From the NCBI RefSeq assembly GCF_020026895.1, contig NZ_JAINZW010000006.1, forward strand, positions 1-64,000: a stretch of DNA of 64,000 nt. Reading direction: 5' to 3'. Shown one piece after another: positions 1 through 8,724 of this stretch. The notes below the pieces were generated by a model. The model searched no databases. It saw only the letters and a list, made by a program, of their open reading frames with translations, and was not told where the DNA came from. The position numbers were made by a program, and so were the translations under genes. Within the stretch, counting starts at the first letter, position 1, and each line of letters opens with the position of its first letter. Source of the DNA: Novilysobacter selenitireducens (GTDB lineage Bacteria; Pseudomonadota; Gammaproteobacteria; Xanthomonadales; Xanthomonadaceae).

Positions 1-71
1 GCCTGCGTTTCGCGATCCGCGAAGGCGGCCGCACCGTCGGCGCCGGCGTGGTGAGCAAGATCATCAAGTGA
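1..71 (+). CDS. tuf: Elongation factor Tu, C-terminal end (partial)
   Basis: Only the last 22 codons are inside the window, read in the frame starting at base 3. They encode LRFAIREGGRTVGAGVVSKI plus IK, the conserved end of EF-Tu domain 3, followed by TGA. EF-Tu delivers aminoacyl-tRNA to the ribosome. Its position directly upstream of rpsJ is the usual fus-tuf-S10 order in gamma-proteobacteria. The identification is firm despite the truncation because this C-terminus is almost invariant. Confidence 0.95.
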   Translation, partial: LRFAIREGGRTVGAGVVSKIIK

Positions 72-80
72 CGCCGTGAC

Positions 81-105
81 CCGTGCGCGCCGCTGGCGCG
101 CACGG
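81..105 (+). terminator. Hairpin after tuf, possible terminator
   Basis: A perfect 11-bp inverted repeat (81-91 with 95-105) has a GCT loop and starts 10 bases after the tuf stop. The downstream tract TGTTGTC is only weakly T-rich, so termination may be partial or Rho-assisted. It would separate the tuf transcript from the S10 operon promoter 100 bases further on. Confidence 0.5.
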
Positions 106-206
106 TGTTGTCAGGTCGTCATCCCCGAGTGGTTTTATCGGGGTCCAGCGTCCCGGTCTTTAGGCCCAGGGCGCCGGATGACTTCAAGCGGATCAGGGTA
201 GGGTGC

Positions 207-236
207 TTGCGCACCCGGTCGAAAACCCGTTAGAAT
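207..236 (+). promoter_or_regulatory. Sigma-70 type promoter of the S10 operon
   Basis: A TTGCGC -35 box (207-212) and a TAGAAT -10 box (231-236) are separated by 18 bp. Transcription would begin near base 243 and give a leader of about 265 nt before rpsJ. This is the best promoter candidate between tuf and rpsJ. Confidence 0.6.
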
Positions 237-376
237 GCGCGACCACTGCGGGCCCTTGGCTCGCAAACCAGCGAAATGAGGGGCAGGAAGCGCCTCGTCT
301 TCGCCAGACAGGGAAATGTCGCATGGGTGCTGCCCGGCTTGCCGAGGCGGCTTCATGCGTTCGCAGATTCCGTCTG

Positions 377-409
377 GGCGGGCCGGGTAACCGGCCTGCC
401 TTGATTTTT
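377..409 (+). promoter_or_regulatory. Terminator-like attenuator in the S10 operon leader
   Basis: Bases 377-386 pair with 391-400 (10 bp, one G-U) around a GTAA tetraloop, and the T-rich tract TTGATTTTT (401-409) follows at once. This has the form of an intrinsic terminator inside the rpsJ leader, about 100 nt before the start codon. In E. coli the S10 leader is attenuated by ribosomal protein L4, encoded here by the third gene. L4 control of this hairpin is inference. The rest of 72-508 holds the tuf-distal hairpin, the promoter and no credible gene. Confidence 0.6.
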
Positions 410-508
410 GAAGGAGGCCGGCGGCGTTGTCGTCGGCCACGTCGTTTTTACCGGGGTTCGGCGCACCCAGTCGCCGGCCTGTCGCTCTTTTAACCAAGGA
501 ACACCGTC

Positions 509-820
509 ATGGCGGACCAGAAGATCCGGATTCGGCTCAAAGCGTACGATCATCGCCTGATCGATCGCTCGGCCAGCGAGATCGTCGAAACGGCCAAGCG
601 GACCGGCGCGCAAGTGCGCGGCCCGATCCCGCTGCCGACCAAGATCGAGCGCTACACCATCCTCGTTTCCCCGCACGTCGACAAGGACGCGCGCGACCAG
701 TACGAGACCCGCACGCACAAGCGCGTGCTCGACATCGTCGACCCCAACGACAAGACCGTGGACGCGCTGATGAAGCTCGAGCTCGCGGCGGGCGTCGACG
801 TCCAGATCAAGCTGACCTGA
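509..820 (+). CDS. rpsJ: 30S ribosomal protein S10
   Basis: The 103-residue product has the full S10 family length. It begins [19 protein letters not shown] and contains the [13 protein letters not shown] segment of the S10 loop. S10 is a late-binding head protein of the small subunit and also acts as NusE in antitermination complexes. An AAGGA ribosome-binding site lies at 496-500. It is the first gene of the operon, 10 nt before rplC, and follows a 265-nt structured leader. Confidence 0.98.
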   Translation: MADQKIRIRLKAYDHRLIDRSASEIVETAKRTGAQVRGPIPLPTKIERYTILVSPHVDKDARDQYETRTHKRVLDIVDPNDKTVDALMKLELAAGVDVQIKLT

Positions 821-830
821 GGCCACCCAC

Positions 831-1487
831 ATGACTGCGAAGAAATATTCGCTGGGCATCGTCGGTCGCAAGGCCGGCATGAGCCGGTTCTTCACCGAGG
901 ACGGCAAGTCCGTGCCGGTGACGCTTATCGAAGCGACCCCGAACCGGATCACCCAGATCAAGACCACCGATGCCGACGGCTACAGCGCCGTGCAGGTGAC
1001 GGTCGGCGTGCGCCGCGCGGCGCTTGTCAACAAGCCCGCCGCGGGCCACCTTGCCAAGGCCAAGGTCGACGCCGGCCGTGGCCTGTGGGAGTTCCGCGTC
1101 GCCGACGAGAAGATCGCCGACTTCAACGTGGGCGGTGAAATCAAGGCCGACATCTTTGAAGTGGGCCAGATCGTCGACGTCCAGGGCGTCACGAAGGGCA
1201 AGGGCTTCCAGGGCACGATCAAGCGCTGGAACTTCAAGATGGGCGACGCCACCCACGGTAACTCGCTGTCGCATCGCGCCCCGGGCTCGATCGGCCAGCG
1301 CCAGACGCCGGGTCGCGTTTTCCCGGGCAAGAAGATGTCCGGTCACATGGGTGCGGTGCAGCAGAGCACGCAGGGCCTGGAAGTGGTCAAGGTCGACGCC
1401 GAGCGCGGCCTGATCGCGATCAAGGGCGCCGTGCCGGGCGCGCCGGGCGGCGACGTGATCGTCCGCCCGACGAGCAAGGGAGTATGA
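831..1487 (+). CDS. rplC: 50S ribosomal protein L3
   Basis: The product has 218 residues, a normal length for gamma-proteobacterial L3. The N-terminus ([16 protein letters not shown]) and the central loop ([20 protein letters not shown]), which reaches the peptidyl-transferase centre, are both present. Within this loop the Gln of GSIGQ is the site methylated by PrmB in E. coli. L3 is an early 23S rRNA assembly protein. The TGA stop lies 2 nt before the chosen rplD start, indicating translational coupling. Confidence 0.98.
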   Translation: MTAKKYSLGIVGRKAGMSRFFTEDGKSVPVTLIEATPNRITQIKTTDADGYSAVQVTVGVRRAALVNKPAAGHLAKAKVDAGRGLWEFRVADEKIADFNVGGEIKADIFEVGQIVDVQGVTKGKGFQGTIKRWNFKMGDATHGNSLSHRAPGSIGQRQTPGRVFPGKKMSGHMGAVQQSTQGLEVVKVDAERGLIAIKGAVPGAPGGDVIVRPTSKGV

Positions 1488-1489
1488 CG

Positions 1490-2095
1490 ATGGAACTCGC
1501 CATCAATAACAGCGACAAGAAGCTGTCGGTTTCCGACGAGATCTTCGGCCGCGACTTCAGCGAGGACCTGGTCCACCAGGTCGTCGTGGCGTACCGCAAC
1601 GCGGGCCGCGCCGGCACCAAGGCGCAGAAGACGCGTTCGGAAGTGGCCGGCACCACCAAGAAGTCGAAGAAGCAGAAGGGCGGCGGTGCGCGTCATGGCG
1701 CGCTGACGGCTCCGATCTTCGTCGGCGGTGGCGTGACGTTCGCGGCCAAGCCGCGCAGCTTCGCGCAGAAGGTCAACCGCAAGATGTACCGCGCCGCGAT
1801 GGCCGCGATCCTGTCGGAGCTCAATCGCCAGGGCCGCCTGAAGGTCGTCGACGCGTTCGATATCGACGCGCCCAAGACCTCCGGCCTGGTGTCGAAGCTC
1901 AAGGAGCTGGAAGTGGGCCGTCGCCCGCTGCTGGTGACCGAGGACGCCAGCGAGAACCTGTACCTGTCCGCGCGCAACCTGCCGTACGTCGAGGTCCGTG
2001 ACGTCCAGGGCCTGGATCCGGTCTCGCTCGTGGGCGCGGATTCGGTCGTGGTCACCGCCGATGCGGTCAAGAAGATCGAGGAGTGGCTGGCATGA
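1490..2095 (+). CDS. rplD: 50S ribosomal protein L4
   Basis: I chose ATG 1490 ([11 protein letters not shown], 201 residues) over ATG 1484. AAGGGAG at 1476-1482 is well spaced for 1490, and L4 of relatives begins with MEL. The internal tentacle segment that lines the exit tunnel is intact ([20 protein letters not shown], then GGGARHG). In E. coli L4 also represses its own operon by acting on the S10 leader. A hairpin in the leader here could serve the same role. Overlaps rplW by the ATGA motif. Confidence 0.97.
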   Translation: MELAINNSDKKLSVSDEIFGRDFSEDLVHQVVVAYRNAGRAGTKAQKTRSEVAGTTKKSKKQKGGGARHGALTAPIFVGGGVTFAAKPRSFAQKVNRKMYRAAMAAILSELNRQGRLKVVDAFDIDAPKTSGLVSKLKELEVGRRPLLVTEDASENLYLSARNLPYVEVRDVQGLDPVSLVGADSVVVTADAVKKIEEWLA

Positions 2096-2388
2096 ACGAC
2101 GCCAAGCTCTACAACGTCATCCGCGCGCCGCGCGTGTCCGAAAAGACCGCGCGCCTGCAGGAAATTTCCAACCAATACGTCTTCGAAGTGGCGACGACTG
2201 CTACCAAGGCCGACATCAAGGTCGCCGTGGAAAAGCTGTTCGACGTCAAGGTCGAGGCGGTCAACGTGGTCAACGTGAAGGGCAAGAACAAGGCCTTCCG
2301 TTTCCGCATGGGCCGCCGCCCCGACTGGCGCAAGGCGTACGTGAAGCTGGCCGAGGGCCAGTCGATCGACGTGATGGCCAAGGCCTGA
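2092..2388 (+). CDS. rplW: 50S ribosomal protein L23
   Basis: The product is 98 residues from ATG 2092 ([20 protein letters not shown]), which overlaps the rplD stop by 4 nt. An upstream in-frame GTG would only add residues encoded inside rplD. L23 sits at the tunnel exit and is the docking site for trigger factor and SRP. The conserved RVSEKTA start and the [17 protein letters not shown]-terminal part are visible. Confidence 0.97.
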   Translation: MNDAKLYNVIRAPRVSEKTARLQEISNQYVFEVATTATKADIKVAVEKLFDVKVEAVNVVNVKGKNKAFRFRMGRRPDWRKAYVKLAEGQSIDVMAKA

Positions 2389-2398
2389 GGATCGATCC

Positions 2399-3226
2399 AT
2401 GGCATTGATGACTTTCAAACCCACCTCGCCCGGCCGTCGTTCGATGGTCCGTGTGGTGACGCCGGGCCTGCACAAGGGCGCGCCGCACGCTGCACTGGTC
2501 GAGAAGAAGAGCAAGAGCGGTGGCCGCAACCACCACGGGCGCATCACCACGCGTCACGTCGGCGGCGGTCACAAGCAGCACTACCGCATCATCGATTTCA
2601 AGCGCAACAAGGAAGGTATCCCGGCGCGCGTGGAACGGATCGAATACGATCCCAACCGCACCGCCCATATCGCCCTGCTGTGCTATGTCGACGGTGAGCG
2701 CCGTTACATCATCGCCCCCAAGGGCCTGAAGGATGGCGACCAGGTGATCGCGGGCCGTGACGCCCCGATCCGCACCGGCAACACGCTGCCGCTGAGCAAC
2801 ATCCCGGTCGGCACCACGGTGCATTGCGTCGAGATGAAGCCGGGCAAGGGCGCCCAGCTGGCCCGCGCCGCTGGCGCCGGTGCCTACCTCGTCGCCCGCG
2901 AGCAGGGTTACGCCACGCTGCGCCTGCGCTCGGGCGAGACCCGCAAGGTGCCGGTAGAGTGCCGCGCCACTATCGGTGAGGTCGGCAACGACGAGCACAG
3001 CCTCGAGAAGCTCGGCAAGGCCGGTGCCAAGCGCTGGCGCGGTGTCCGTCCGACCGTCCGCGGTGCGGCCATGAACCCGGTCGACCACCCGCACGGTGGT
3101 GGTGAGGCCAAGGCCGGCCAGGGCAACCCGCATCCGGTCACGCCGTGGGGCGTGCCGACGAAGGGTTACAAGACGCGCAAGAACAAGCGTACGCAGCAGT
3201 TCATCGTTCGCGATCGCAGGAGCTAA
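2399..3226 (+). CDS. rplB: 50S ribosomal protein L2
   Basis: The 275-residue product is full length. It has the N-terminal KPTSPGRR segment, the OB-fold and SH3-like RNA-binding domains, and the C-terminal [12 protein letters not shown] loop. That loop carries the conserved His implicated in peptidyl-transferase function (E. coli His229). L2 is needed for subunit joining and activity of the large subunit. Starts 10 nt after rplW. Confidence 0.98.
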   Translation: MALMTFKPTSPGRRSMVRVVTPGLHKGAPHAALVEKKSKSGGRNHHGRITTRHVGGGHKQHYRIIDFKRNKEGIPARVERIEYDPNRTAHIALLCYVDGERRYIIAPKGLKDGDQVIAGRDAPIRTGNTLPLSNIPVGTTVHCVEMKPGKGAQLARAAGAGAYLVAREQGYATLRLRSGETRKVPVECRATIGEVGNDEHSLEKLGKAGAKRWRGVRPTVRGAAMNPVDHPHGGGEAKAGQGNPHPVTPWGVPTKGYKTRKNKRTQQFIVRDRRS

Positions 3227-3232
3227 TCGGCA

Positions 3233-3499
3233 ATGGCACGTTCACTGAAAAAGGGTCCGTTCGTCGACCACCACCTGATGAAGAAGGTGGAGACCGCGGG
3301 CAACAACAAGAAGCCGATCAAGACCTGGTCGCGCCGCTCGATGGTTCTGCCGGAGATGGTGGGTTTCACCATCGCCGTGCACAACGGTCGCAATCACATC
3401 CCCGTGCTGGTCAACGAGAACATGGTTGGCCACAAGCTCGGCGAGTTCGCCCTGACGCGTACCTTCAAGGGTCACGTCGGCGACAAGAAGAGCCGCTAA
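3233..3499 (+). CDS. rpsS: 30S ribosomal protein S19
   Basis: The product is 88 residues and starts [20 protein letters not shown], typical of S19. It binds the head of the small subunit together with S13 and takes part in contacts to the A-site tRNA and large subunit. The [19 protein letters not shown] segment is canonical. The gene lies 6 nt after rplB. At one to three residues shorter than many homologues it is still a normal S19. Confidence 0.97.
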   Translation: MARSLKKGPFVDHHLMKKVETAGNNKKPIKTWSRRSMVLPEMVGFTIAVHNGRNHIPVLVNENMVGHKLGEFALTRTFKGHVGDKKSR

Positions 3500-3509
3500 G
3501 GAGATGACC

Positions 3510-3845
3510 ATGGAAGCGAAAGCCATCCTGCGCAGCGCGCGCATCTCCGCCCAGAAGGCCCGTCTGGTGGCTGATCAGGTGCGCGGCCTCTCGGCCGAGC
3601 GCGCGGTCAACCTGCTGAAGTTCTCCGACAAGAAGGCCGCTGCGATGATCCGCAAGGTCGTCGAGTCCGCCATCGCCAACGCGGAGAACAACCAGGGCGC
3701 CGACATCGACGAGCTCAAGGTCAAGACCATCATGGTCGACGAGGGCCCGACGCTGAAGCGCTTCATGGCCCGTGCGAAGGGGCGGGGTACCCGCATCCTC
3801 AAGCGCACCAGCCACATCACCGTCGTCGTCGGCGAGGGGAAGTAA
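3510..3845 (+). CDS. rplV: 50S ribosomal protein L22
   Basis: ATG 3510 ([13 protein letters not shown], 111 residues) is preferred to ATG 3504, because AAGGAG at 3498-3503 directly abuts 3504 but is correctly spaced for 3510. L22 binds 23S rRNA. Its long beta-hairpin ([18 protein letters not shown]) forms part of the exit-tunnel constriction, where macrolide-resistance mutations arise in other bacteria. The hairpin is intact here. Confidence 0.96.
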   Translation: MEAKAILRSARISAQKARLVADQVRGLSAERAVNLLKFSDKKAAAMIRKVVESAIANAENNQGADIDELKVKTIMVDEGPTLKRFMARAKGRGTRILKRTSHITVVVGEGK

Positions 3846-3848
3846 CTC

Positions 3849-4592
3849 ATGGGTCATAAAGTTCATCCGACCGGCATCCGCCTTGGTATCTCCAAGGACT
3901 GGAACTCGAAGTGGTTCGCCGGCAAGAAGCAGTACGCCGAGTACCTGGCCGCCGACCTGAAGGTCCGCGAGATGCTCCGCAAGAAGCTGGCACAGGCCGG
4001 CATCTCGAAGATCTTCATCGAGCGTCCGGCCAACAACGCCCGCGTGACCATCCACACCGCCCGTCCGGGCGTGGTGATCGGCAAGCGCGGCGAGGACATC
4101 GAGAAGCTGCGCAAGGAAGTCAGCGACATGATGGGCGTCCCGGCGCACATCAACGTCACCGAGGTGCGCAAGCCCGAGCTCGACGCCCAGCTGGTGGCCG
4201 AGTCGATCGCGCAACAGCTCGAGCGCCGCATCATGTTCCGTCGCGCGATGAAGCGCGCCGTGGGCAATGCGATGCGCCTGGGCGCGCTGGGCATCAAGGT
4301 CAACGTGGCCGGCCGCCTGAACGGTGCGGAGATCGCACGTTCGGAGTGGTACCGCGAAGGCCGCGTGCCGCTGCACACCCTGCGTGCGGACATCGACTAC
4401 GGCTTTGCCGAGGCGAAGACCACCTACGGGATCATCGGCATCAAGACGTGGGTTTACCGGGGCGAGATCTTCGATTTCTCCCAGGTGGGCCAGGAGAAGC
4501 AGGACGACAGTCCGCGCAGCGATCGTGGTGATCGCGGCGACCGTCGTGACCGCAACGATCGCCCGGCCCGCCAGCCGCGCGAAGCGAGGTAA
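3849..4592 (+). CDS. rpsC: 30S ribosomal protein S3
   Basis: The 247-residue product has an N-terminal KH domain with the [14 protein letters not shown] signature and the C-terminal S3 domain ([13 protein letters not shown]). S3 helps form the mRNA entry channel and its helicase activity. The last ~25 residues are a low-complexity Arg/Asp tail ([15 protein letters not shown]), longer than the E. coli protein and probably disordered. It starts 3 nt after rplV. Confidence 0.97.
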   Translation: MGHKVHPTGIRLGISKDWNSKWFAGKKQYAEYLAADLKVREMLRKKLAQAGISKIFIERPANNARVTIHTARPGVVIGKRGEDIEKLRKEVSDMMGVPAHINVTEVRKPELDAQLVAESIAQQLERRIMFRRAMKRAVGNAMRLGALGIKVNVAGRLNGAEIARSEWYREGRVPLHTLRADIDYGFAEAKTTYGIIGIKTWVYRGEIFDFSQVGQEKQDDSPRSDRGDRGDRRDRNDRPARQPREAR

Positions 4593-4598
4593 CCGACC

Positions 4599-5012
4599 AT
4601 GTTGCAACCCAAGCGAACGAAGTACCGCAAGGTACACAAGGGCCGCAACGAAGGCCTGAGCTGGAACGGCAACGCCGTCAGCTTCGGCGAGTACGGCCTG
4701 AAGGCGACCGCGCACGGCCAGATCACCGCGCGCCAGATCGAGGCGGCACGCCGCTCCATCAGCCGCTACGTCAAGCGTGGCGGCAAGATGTGGATCCGCG
4801 TGTTCCCCGACAAGCCGATCACCAAGAAGCCGATCGAAGTCCGCATGGGCTCCGGTAAGGGCAACGTCGAGTACTGGGTCGCCCAGATCCAGCCCGGTCG
4901 CATGATCTACGAGATCGAAGGCGTGGACGAGACGGTGGCGCGCGAAGCGTTCCGCCTGGCCGCCGCCAAGCTCTCGGTGACCACCACTTTCGTCACCCGG
5001 ACGGTGCGCTGA
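4599..5012 (+). CDS. rplP: 50S ribosomal protein L16
   Basis: The product has 137 residues and the L16 start [19 protein letters not shown]. It also has the [17 protein letters not shown] loop, which reaches toward the A-site tRNA. L16 organises the tRNA-binding region of the large subunit. Its TGA stop overlaps the rpmC start by one base (TGATG), which suggests translational coupling. Confidence 0.97.
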   Translation: MLQPKRTKYRKVHKGRNEGLSWNGNAVSFGEYGLKATAHGQITARQIEAARRSISRYVKRGGKMWIRVFPDKPITKKPIEVRMGSGKGNVEYWVAQIQPGRMIYEIEGVDETVAREAFRLAAAKLSVTTTFVTRTVR

Positions 5013-5197
5013 TGGAAATCAAGAAGCTCCGCGAGAAGTCCTCGGAGGACTTGAAGGCCCACCTGGTCGACCTGCACAAGGAGCAGTTCGCTCTGCGCAT
5101 GCAGGCCGCCACCGGCCAGCTCGCCAAGACCCATGAAACCCGCCGCGTGCGCCGCGAGATTGCTCGCGTCAACACGCTGCTGGTCGAGAAGAAGTAA
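5012..5197 (+). CDS. rpmC: 50S ribosomal protein L29
   Basis: The product is 61 residues. [20 protein letters not shown] followed by KEQFALRMQ and a [14 protein letters not shown] helix is the two-helix L29 fold. L29 sits beside L23 at the tunnel exit. It overlaps the rplP stop by one base and is followed by rpsQ after 9 nt. Confidence 0.96.
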   Translation: MEIKKLREKSSEDLKAHLVDLHKEQFALRMQAATGQLAKTHETRRVRREIARVNTLLVEKK

Positions 5198-5206
5198 GGA
5201 CCCGCC

Positions 5207-5476
5207 ATGACCGACAACAATACAGAGAAGGCAGTGCGCACGGTCGAAGGGCGCGTGGTCAGCAACAAGATGGACAAGACCGTCACGGTGCTCGTTGAGC
5301 GCCAGGTCAAGCATGCCCTCTACGGCAAGTACATCCGTCGCTCGACCAAGCTGCACGCCCACGATGCCGACAACGCCTGCAACGAGGGCGACATCGTCCG
5401 GGTGCGCGAAATCGCCCCGATGTCCAAGACCAAGAACTGGAGCGTGGTTGAGATCGTCAGCCGCGCGACCGCCTAA
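5207..5476 (+). CDS. rpsQ: 30S ribosomal protein S17
   Basis: The product is 89 residues with the OB-fold S17 signature ([20 protein letters not shown], then [19 protein letters not shown]). S17 binds 16S rRNA early in assembly of the small subunit. A short extension, [10 protein letters not shown], precedes the core. It is the last gene of the classical S10 operon and is followed 13 nt later by rplN with no visible terminator, so transcription probably continues into the spc block. Confidence 0.96.
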   Translation: MTDNNTEKAVRTVEGRVVSNKMDKTVTVLVERQVKHALYGKYIRRSTKLHAHDADNACNEGDIVRVREIAPMSKTKNWSVVEIVSRATA

Positions 5477-5489
5477 GAGGAGCTGAACC

Positions 5490-5858
5490 ATGATCCAGAT
5501 GCAAAGCTACCTCAACGTGGCCGACAACTCCGGTGCCAAGGAAGTGATGTGCATCAAGGTGCTCGGCGGCTCCAAGCGCCGTTACGCGCACATTGGCGAC
5601 ATCATCAAGGTCACCGTGAAGGACGCGATCCCGCGCGGCAAGGTCAAGAAGGGCGACGTCTATGACGCCGTGGTGGTCCGTACCCGCAAGGGCGTTCGCC
5701 GCCCCGACGGTTCGCTGATCCGCTTCGACGGCAATGCCGCCGTGCTCCTGAACAACAAGCATGAGCCGATCGGCACCCGCATCTTCGGGCCTGTGACCCG
5801 CGAGCTGCGCTCCGAGAAGTTCATGAAGATCGTCTCGCTCGCACCTGAAGTGCTCTGA
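5490..5858 (+). CDS. rplN: 50S ribosomal protein L14
   Basis: The product has 122 residues, the standard L14 length, starting [20 protein letters not shown]. The C-terminal part ([20 protein letters not shown]) forms part of intersubunit bridges and the RsfS-binding site. It is the first gene of the spc block, with a GAGGAG-type ribosome-binding site (5477-5482) just upstream. Confidence 0.97.
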   Translation: MIQMQSYLNVADNSGAKEVMCIKVLGGSKRRYAHIGDIIKVTVKDAIPRGKVKKGDVYDAVVVRTRKGVRRPDGSLIRFDGNAAVLLNNKHEPIGTRIFGPVTRELRSEKFMKIVSLAPEVL

Positions 5859-5872
5859 GCGGAGGAATTGAC

Positions 5873-6187
5873 ATGAACCGTATCAAGAAGGGCGACCAGG
5901 TCGTGGTCACCACCGGCAAGGACAAGGGCAAGAAGGGTGACGTCGTGCGCGTGGCCGGCGACAAGGTCGTCGTGTCCAACGTCAACATCATCAAGCGCCA
6001 CACCAAGCCGAACCCGCAGGCCGGCCAGCCCGGTGGCGTGATCGAGCGCGAGGCGCCGATCCACATTTCCAACGTCATGCTGTTCAACCCTGCCTCGGGC
6101 AAGGGCGAGCGCATCGGTATCAAGGTGCTGGAGGATGGACGCAAAGTTCGCGTGTTCCGCTCCAGCGGTGAGGCGGTCGACGCCTGA
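5873..6187 (+). CDS. rplX: 50S ribosomal protein L24
   Basis: The product has 104 residues. Its KOW motif ([20 protein letters not shown]) is followed by [12 protein letters not shown] and [11 protein letters not shown]24 is one of the two assembly-initiating proteins of the 50S subunit. A strong GCGGAGGA ribosome-binding site precedes ATG 5873. Confidence 0.97.
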   Translation: MNRIKKGDQVVVTTGKDKGKKGDVVRVAGDKVVVSNVNIIKRHTKPNPQAGQPGGVIEREAPIHISNVMLFNPASGKGERIGIKVLEDGRKVRVFRSSGEAVDA

Positions 6188-6198
6188 GGAATGCTGAA

Positions 6199-6738
6199 AT
6201 GACCCGGCTTGAAAAGATTTACAAGGAAGAAGTGGTTCCCGTGATGACCGAGAAGTTCGGTTACAAGAACCCGATGGAAGTCCCGCGCCTCGTCAAGATC
6301 ACGCTCAACATGGGCGTGGGCGAAGCGGCCACCAACAAGAAGATCCTCGAGAACGCCGTCGCCGACATGACGAAGGTCTCCGGCCAGAAGCCGATCGTGA
6401 CGAAGAGCCGTGTCTCGGTGGCTTCGTTCAAGATCCGCGACGGCTGGCCGATCGGCTGCAAGGTGACGCTCCGCCGCGCGAAGATGTTCGAGTTCCTGGA
6501 CCGCCTGATCAACGTCTCGCTGCCGCGCGTGCGCGACTTCCGTGGCGTCTCGGCCAAGTCCTTCGACGGCCGTGGCAATTACAACATGGGCGTCAAGGAG
6601 CAGATCATCTTCCCGGAGATCGACTTCGACCAGGTCGACGCCGTCCGCGGCATGGACATCGCGATCACCACGACCGCGAAGACCGACGCCGAGGCCCGGG
6701 CCCTGCTGGAAGCCTTCCGCTTCCCGTTCCGTACTTAA
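6199..6738 (+). CDS. rplE: 50S ribosomal protein L5
   Basis: The product has 179 residues with the L5 signature [20 protein letters not shown] and the C-terminal [15 protein letters not shown] segment. L5 binds 5S rRNA and contacts S13 and P-site tRNA in the central protuberance. In E. coli the rplE translation start is where S8 represses the spc operon. No obvious copy of that site was traced here. Confidence 0.97.
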   Translation: MTRLEKIYKEEVVPVMTEKFGYKNPMEVPRLVKITLNMGVGEAATNKKILENAVADMTKVSGQKPIVTKSRVSVASFKIRDGWPIGCKVTLRRAKMFEFLDRLINVSLPRVRDFRGVSAKSFDGRGNYNMGVKEQIIFPEIDFDQVDAVRGMDIAITTTAKTDAEARALLEAFRFPFRT

Positions 6739-6752
6739 TCGAGGTTTCGAAT

Positions 6753-7058
6753 ATGGCTAAGACCTCCATGGTCAACCGCGAAGTCAAGCGGGCCAAGCTG
6801 GCCAAGAAGCACGCCGGCAAGCGCGAAGAGCTGAAGAAGATCATCGCCAGCGACTCGGCGTCGTACGAGGAGAAGCTGGAGGCGTCGGTCAAGCTGCAGA
6901 AGCTGCCGCGCGACTCCTCGCCCTCGCGCCAGCGCAACCGTTGCGCCCTGACGGGCCGCTCGCGCGGCGTGTACGCCAAGTTCGGCCTGGGTCGCAACAA
7001 GCTGCGTGAAGCCACCATGCGCGGCGATGTCCCCGGCCTGCGCAAGGCCAGCTGGTAA
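6753..7058 (+). CDS. rpsN: 30S ribosomal protein S14
   Basis: The product is 101 residues, the long zinc-free form of S14. The CxxC zinc ribbon of the short form is absent, and only one Cys ([11 protein letters not shown]) occurs. This matters because many bacteria carry a second S14 paralogue that is induced by zinc limitation. S14 is a late-assembly head protein. The C-terminal [12 protein letters not shown] is canonical. A 119-nt spacer follows. Confidence 0.96.
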   Translation: MAKTSMVNREVKRAKLAKKHAGKREELKKIIASDSASYEEKLEASVKLQKLPRDSSPSRQRNRCALTGRSRGVYAKFGLGRNKLREATMRGDVPGLRKASW

Positions 7059-7177
7059 CTGCTACACTAGCCGGCTCGGCCAGCGTCTGGCCGGCGAAGC
7101 GCCGCGGCTCGTGTCGCGGCGTTACAACTGAAATTCGCAATCCCGCGGATATCGGTGCTACTCATAGGTGATATTTC
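7059..7177 (+). promoter_or_regulatory. rpsN-rpsH spacer with two hairpins
   Basis: This 119-nt spacer is long for the spc block. It holds two perfect 7-bp stem-loops: 7077-7083 with 7087-7093 (loop CGT), and 7100-7106 with 7115-7121 (8-nt loop). A TACACT hexamer at 7063-7068 resembles a -10 box but has no clear -35. The structures could stabilise an mRNA end or mediate regulation by S8, whose gene follows. The function is not shown by sequence. Confidence 0.4.
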
Positions 7178-7576
7178 ATGAGCATGACTGATCCCATTGC
7201 CGACATGCTGGTGCGCATCAAGAATGCCGCAGCGGTCCGCAAGCCGACGGTGAAGATGCCGTCGTCCAAGACCAAGGTGGCGATCGCCACCGTGCTGAAG
7301 AGCGAGGGCTACATCCTCGACTCGCGCGTGAGCGAGATCGGTTCGGGCAAGTCCGAACTCGAGATCGTGCTGAAGTACTACGAAGGCAAGCCGGTGATCG
7401 AGCGCCTGGAGCGCTTCTCCCGTTCGGGCCTGCGGCAGTACCGCGGCAAGGACGCGCTGCCCAAGGTCCTCGGTGGCCTGGGTGTCGCCATCATTTCCAC
7501 CTCCAAGGGCATCATGACCGATGCGCAGGCGCGCCAGCAGGGCGTCGGCGGAGAGGTTCTGTGCTTCGTGGCGTAA
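7178..7576 (+). CDS. rpsH: 30S ribosomal protein S8
   Basis: The product has 132 residues, starting [20 protein letters not shown]. The C-terminal half has the RNA-binding STSKGIMTD segment and ends [10 protein letters not shown]8 binds the central domain of 16S rRNA and in E. coli represses the spc operon. The start is the first ATG after a 119-nt structured spacer, and the family start MSM(T/Q)DPIADML supports it. Confidence 0.97.
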   Translation: MSMTDPIADMLVRIKNAAAVRKPTVKMPSSKTKVAIATVLKSEGYILDSRVSEIGSGKSELEIVLKYYEGKPVIERLERFSRSGLRQYRGKDALPKVLGGLGVAIISTSKGIMTDAQARQQGVGGEVLCFVA

Positions 7577-7589
7577 GGGAGTAACGAAC

Positions 7590-8117
7590 ATGTCCCGAGT
7601 TGCCAAGAGGCCGATCGCCCTTCCGAAGGGTGTCGAGCTGAACATCCAGTCCGAGAACGTCAGCGTCAAGGGCCCCAAGGGCACCCTGTCGATCGACAAG
7701 CCGGCCGGCATCGACGTCAAGATCGAGGACGGCCAGGCGCTGCTCTCGGCCGCCAACGACGAACTGGTCCCGCTGACCGGCACCCTGCGCGCGATCATCG
7801 CGAACATGGTCCACGGCGTGTCCGAAGGCTTCGAGCGCAAGCTCGAGCTGGTCGGCGTCGGCTACCGCGCGTCCATGCAGGGCCAGGACCTGAACCTGTC
7901 GCTGGGTTTCTCGCACCCGATCCTGTTCAAGGCGCCGGAGGGCATCACCATTGCCACCCCGACGCAGACCGAGATCGTGGTGCAGGGCGCCGACAAGCAA
8001 CGCGTCGGTGAAGTCGCCGCCAAGATCCGTGGCTTCCGTCCGCCGGAGCCCTACAAGGGCAAGGGCGTGAAGTACGCGGGCGAGAACATCATTCGTAAGG
8101 AAGCCAAGAAGGCTTAA
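7590..8117 (+). CDS. rplF: 50S ribosomal protein L6
   Basis: The product is 175 residues from ATG 7590 ([19 protein letters not shown]), the family start. A longer in-frame extension would run through rpsH and is not used. AAGGGAG lies 9 nt upstream. The two repeated alpha/beta domains of L6 and the C-terminal signature [15 protein letters not shown] are present. L6 sits near the factor-binding site at the base of the L7/L12 stalk. Confidence 0.96.
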   Translation: MSRVAKRPIALPKGVELNIQSENVSVKGPKGTLSIDKPAGIDVKIEDGQALLSAANDELVPLTGTLRAIIANMVHGVSEGFERKLELVGVGYRASMQGQDLNLSLGFSHPILFKAPEGITIATPTQTEIVVQGADKQRVGEVAAKIRGFRPPEPYKGKGVKYAGENIIRKEAKKA

Positions 8118-8200
8118 GTGCGAATCCCTCGCAAGGGGCCTCACATTCCTGTGCGGGCTCTTCAAGGGGGCCACTTCCTTCAGCTTTCGAGGACACACTC

Positions 8201-8554
8201 ATGAGCAAGAACACCGCCCGCCTGCGCCGCGCCAAGTCGACCCGTGCGCACATCCGCGAACTCGGCGTGCCGCGCCTGTCGGTACTGCGCACCGGCCAGC
8301 ACCTGTACGCCCAGGTCTTCACCGCCGACGGCTCCAAGGTCCTGGCTGCCGCCTCGACCGTGCAGGCTGACGTGCGCGATGGGCTGAAGAACGGTAAGAA
8401 CGCCGATGCTGCGGCCAAGGTCGGTCGCACCATCGCCGAGAAGGCCAAGGCCGCCGGCATCGAGAAGGTCGCGTTCGACCGCTCGGGCTACCGGTACCAC
8501 GGCCGCGTCAAGGCGCTGGCCGACGCCGCCCGCGAGGGTGGCCTGCAGTTCTGA
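8201..8554 (+). CDS. rplR: 50S ribosomal protein L18
   Basis: The product is 117 residues with the 5S rRNA-binding core ([20 protein letters not shown], then [20 protein letters not shown]) and an Arg/Lys-rich N-terminus. L18 carries 5S rRNA into the central protuberance together with L5. An 83-nt spacer separates it from rplF, and a longer structured spacer separates it from rpsE. Confidence 0.97.
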   Translation: MSKNTARLRRAKSTRAHIRELGVPRLSVLRTGQHLYAQVFTADGSKVLAAASTVQADVRDGLKNGKNADAAAKVGRTIAEKAKAAGIEKVAFDRSGYRYHGRVKALADAAREGGLQF

Positions 8555-8724
8555 TGCACGTCGGCGCGGTGCCCTGCCCAACGGCAGGGTCTGCGCCGGA
8601 TGCCACCTGCCGGCGCGGGCTGCGCCGGGCGGGTCGTCGGGTTTCCGGCGATTCGAAGCGCCCGAGGCACACCACAACGACAAGCGGCCAAGCCGCAAAT
8701 CCTTCAACTGACGAGATATAGAAG
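8555..8724 (+). promoter_or_regulatory. rplR-rpsE spacer with a two-part hairpin
   Basis: This 170-nt spacer contains a strong stem-loop. CCCTGCC (8572-8578) pairs with GGCAGGG (8583-8589) around a 4-nt loop, and CGGCGC (8562-8567) pairs with GCGCCG (8593-8598) below an internal loop. No T-run follows, so it is not a standard terminator. In E. coli rplR and rpsE are almost contiguous. No gene is seen in the spacer. Confidence 0.4.

Noticed and set aside
81-105. Hairpin after tuf as a certain terminator.
   Set aside because: Kept only as a possible terminator because the downstream tract is not T-rich enough for a confident call.
1484-1489. ATG 1484 as rplD start.
   Set aside because: ATG 1490 has the right distance from AAGGGAG and matches the family start MEL.
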